Shown in pieces: positions 61,826 to 64,000 of a DNA stretch of 64,000 nucleotides. The notes below the pieces were generated by a model. That model did not search any database, was not told the DNA's origin, and was given only the letters and a program-made list of their open reading frames with translations. Position numbers and translations under genes: made by a program. Source of the stretch: Micrasema longulum (Eukaryota; Arthropoda; Insecta; Trichoptera; Brachycentridae); contig JAGVSM010002838.1 in NCBI GenBank assembly GCA_022494885.1, forward strand, positions 186,001 to 250,000. Reading direction: 5' to 3'. Within the stretch, counting starts at the first letter, position 1. Every line of letters begins with the position of its first letter.

Positions 61826-64000
61826 TAATTATTTTGTCAAAATTGGAGTAAAATTTAAACTGATTTCACTTAAAATTGAAAACACGTAATTTACAAAATT
61901 GCAAAACCTCGTCTGCATCATTGGATTCAATTAAAAGGATGTTAATTTATTACTAATTACGAGAACAAATTTGCTTTTCGAAGTTCCTTTATGAGATGCC
62001 GTTTGAATCGTTTCTATGGATAGTCTCTTTGAGTGCAAGCCATCGAAGCAGAAAACGAATATAATATATATATTTCAATCCCTAAAACCAATCATCTTTC
62101 ATAAACACGTCGGGGTTGCAGACATTTTGGAGATGAATAACCCCCAATTATTTAAGGACTAGTCTTTGGAAAATTGTATTTGGTTTTAACCTCACTATGC
62201 TCGCAAAATTAATTGTCTTTTCGAATAAAGCTACCCAAGTTTATTGAATGCTTACGTTTTAAAGCTTGGACCCATTACTTTTCGTATCATTAAGATACGC
62301 AAACGATGAAGAATATTATAATTTCGTTAGCAATTATTTTTATGATTTATTTTTTAAATACATACGATATACATATGTCTATACATTCATATTTCAAATA
62401 GGTTGTTTAATAACCCTTCATAGCCCAATTATCTAATTCTAACTGAAAATATTTTTTATGTGTGTTTTTTTAAAACCTACTCGGAAAAAAAAATACTTTT
62501 TTCAGTTTCAATTTATTTTTTTAGATTTGTAGACAATATGCTACATCGGGCATAAAAGGGTAAAAAAAATACAAGAAAATAAGGAAAACTGGAAAAATCG
62601 ATTCTTATTAACGTTTTTTTAAATTTTGTTATATTTTTTATTTTATTTATTTAATTGGAAAGCCAATAGACATTTATAAATTTATAAGACGCAATTATAT
62701 TATAAATATATATCATAAAGTTTAATTAGAGGCTTTCACATAATGTTGTTATTGTGTAAATGTTGTCACATAAAAATAATACGTAACATAAAATAATAAA
62801 TCATTCACAACTAATAAAATTACTAAAAATGTAAATGTAATGCATATTATAAAAAATATATCTACTTTTGAATATTGGTCATACAGTTGCACATTACAAT
62901 ACAACAATAATAGTTGACCATGTAGTGTACATTTATTATGGGCCTACGCCCTACATACAGAACTGCTCATAACCTGCATAATATAGGCTGCGGATTCAAG
63001 GCGCAACATCATAACATGAATTTTTTGGAAATTTAATTTTTAAAGGAAGTTAAAGATATGTTTTTTATATCAGTACAATATATAAAAATGAAAGTTGCGG
63101 GAACAAGTATAACTTCAAATCTTAAAAAAAAAAACAAAGAAACCACCATTTTAACTTTAGCAAAATTACACATTTGATTATATAAGTGCAACTGATTTTT
63201 TGTTTCAAATTTTATTTTAAAAATTTTTTCCTAAAAAAAACCCTGGTGGCACATTTTAAAATTAATTATAATGGTTAGTATGTGTACAATATGATAAACT
63301 AGTAATCGAGTGATAAAAATGTTTGAAATCACTTTTATACACCGATTATCGGTATGTAGCAGATCGTCTACATTGGACGTTGTAGGTTTAGAACTCATTT
63401 TAGGACAATATCATAATCTTACAACTACAAACAAACAAAATATTAATAATATATTGTTTAATACAAAACAAACACTATGAATTTTAACATTTAACGTTCA
63501 TGAGAAAAAAGTAACACACATACATTCATACTACACCCTAATATAACATATTATATATGTATACTGTAGCGTCCTTTTGTGAGGAGTGTAAAAAATGTCC
63601 AATTTTGATAAAATAAGAGAATGTCAACACTCAATGTACCAACAGATTTCAAAGATTTATTAAAAAATTGAACCACGATTATATAGAAAAATTAAATGGT
63701 GCCTTTATTGGTTGACAGCTTCGCTCCGTGCATTGTAGTGAGACAGTGCAAAAAGTGAGCCGAACAAATAAATACAGATCAAATCTATCACAAAATATAC
63801 GCTACTCACCAGTGTTGCTCAACCGGTAAAGATGAAAAGTAATTACGTTTGACCTTCACACAAGATGTGAAAAGAATCAAGATAAAAAAATAGGATTCAA
63901 AATTTAAAAAAAAACGGAGCCTCGATAATCACTGTGTATTGCTAATTAAAATACGAAGACCAGGTAATTACAAAATGACAAAGACATTTTCTAGAAATTA
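61826..64000. other. AT-rich terminal stretch, no gene recognised
   Basis: 62630-62830 (TTTATTTATTTAATTGGAAA, GCCAATAGACATTTATAAAT) recalls the LINE L6 3' end in minus sense, weakly. GC-richer words near 62940-63010 (GGGCCTACGCCCTACATACAG) and 63690-63750 have no match. I see no ORF, SINE or family A copy. Confidence 0.45.

Noticed and set aside
1..64000. Bacterial-type operons, phage or plasmid features
   Set aside because: No long ORFs, Shine-Dalgarno spacing or replication genes; the LINE/SINE content shows eukaryotic DNA.

Overview
The window looks like repeat-rich insect nuclear DNA, most likely from a moth or butterfly. By eye it is about 30% GC, it has no intact conserved gene, and it is packed with decayed non-LTR retrotransposons whose C-terminal reverse-transcriptase (RT) remnants resemble lepidopteran RTE-, CR1- and jockey-type families. 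It also holds tRNA-headed SINEs, one mariner fossil and two Penelope-like ends. Species and clade names are inference from remembered family features. No search was run, and all repeat-family labels (A-F, SINE-1/2/3, LINE L2-L12) are local to this window.

Layout. 0.5-7 kb: LINE 3' pieces, a CR1/jockey-like family on both strands, an RTE-like copy with frameshifts, a mariner broken by an RTE piece, and the first copies of foldback family A and of a TTAA-flanked ~596-bp element (family B). 7-24 kb: a near-complete tRNA-headed SINE, family A and D copies, several LINE 3' ends, a Penelope-like end and a large inverted repeat. 24-27 kb: the longest stretch with few recognisable repeats. It holds a 155-bp hairpin and, on the minus strand, a plausible host gene start: an arthropod-type initiator with a downstream promoter element at the exact +28 spacing, a leader exon ending in a GTAAGT donor, and a second exon with a 42-50 residue single-membrane-span ORF. 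28-43 kb: a Penelope-like element with a hammerhead-like motif, a 101-bp minisatellite, a three-level nested insertion (RTE > 895-bp element > family A), more LINE ends and a GC-richer unidentified ORF. 43-64 kb: families C and E, a possible orphan terminal exon near 48 kb, a composite SINE, an RT pseudogene, the largest family A array (54.0-54.85 kb) and mostly AT-rich unique DNA to the end.

How it works together. Nearly all coding-like signal is fossil mobile DNA. RT lineages apparently supplied the machinery, and SINEs whose 3' ends carry ATG/GATGAT-type runs probably used RTE-like enzymes. Families A, B and D behave like non-autonomous DNA elements. A recurring oddity is the number of near-perfect palindromes with 0-6 base spacers, inside LINEs, in family A and in unique DNA. 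The best candidates for host function are the promoter/micropeptide locus at 25.9-27.0 kb (minus strand) and, more weakly, the open exon at 48.0-48.24 kb (minus strand).
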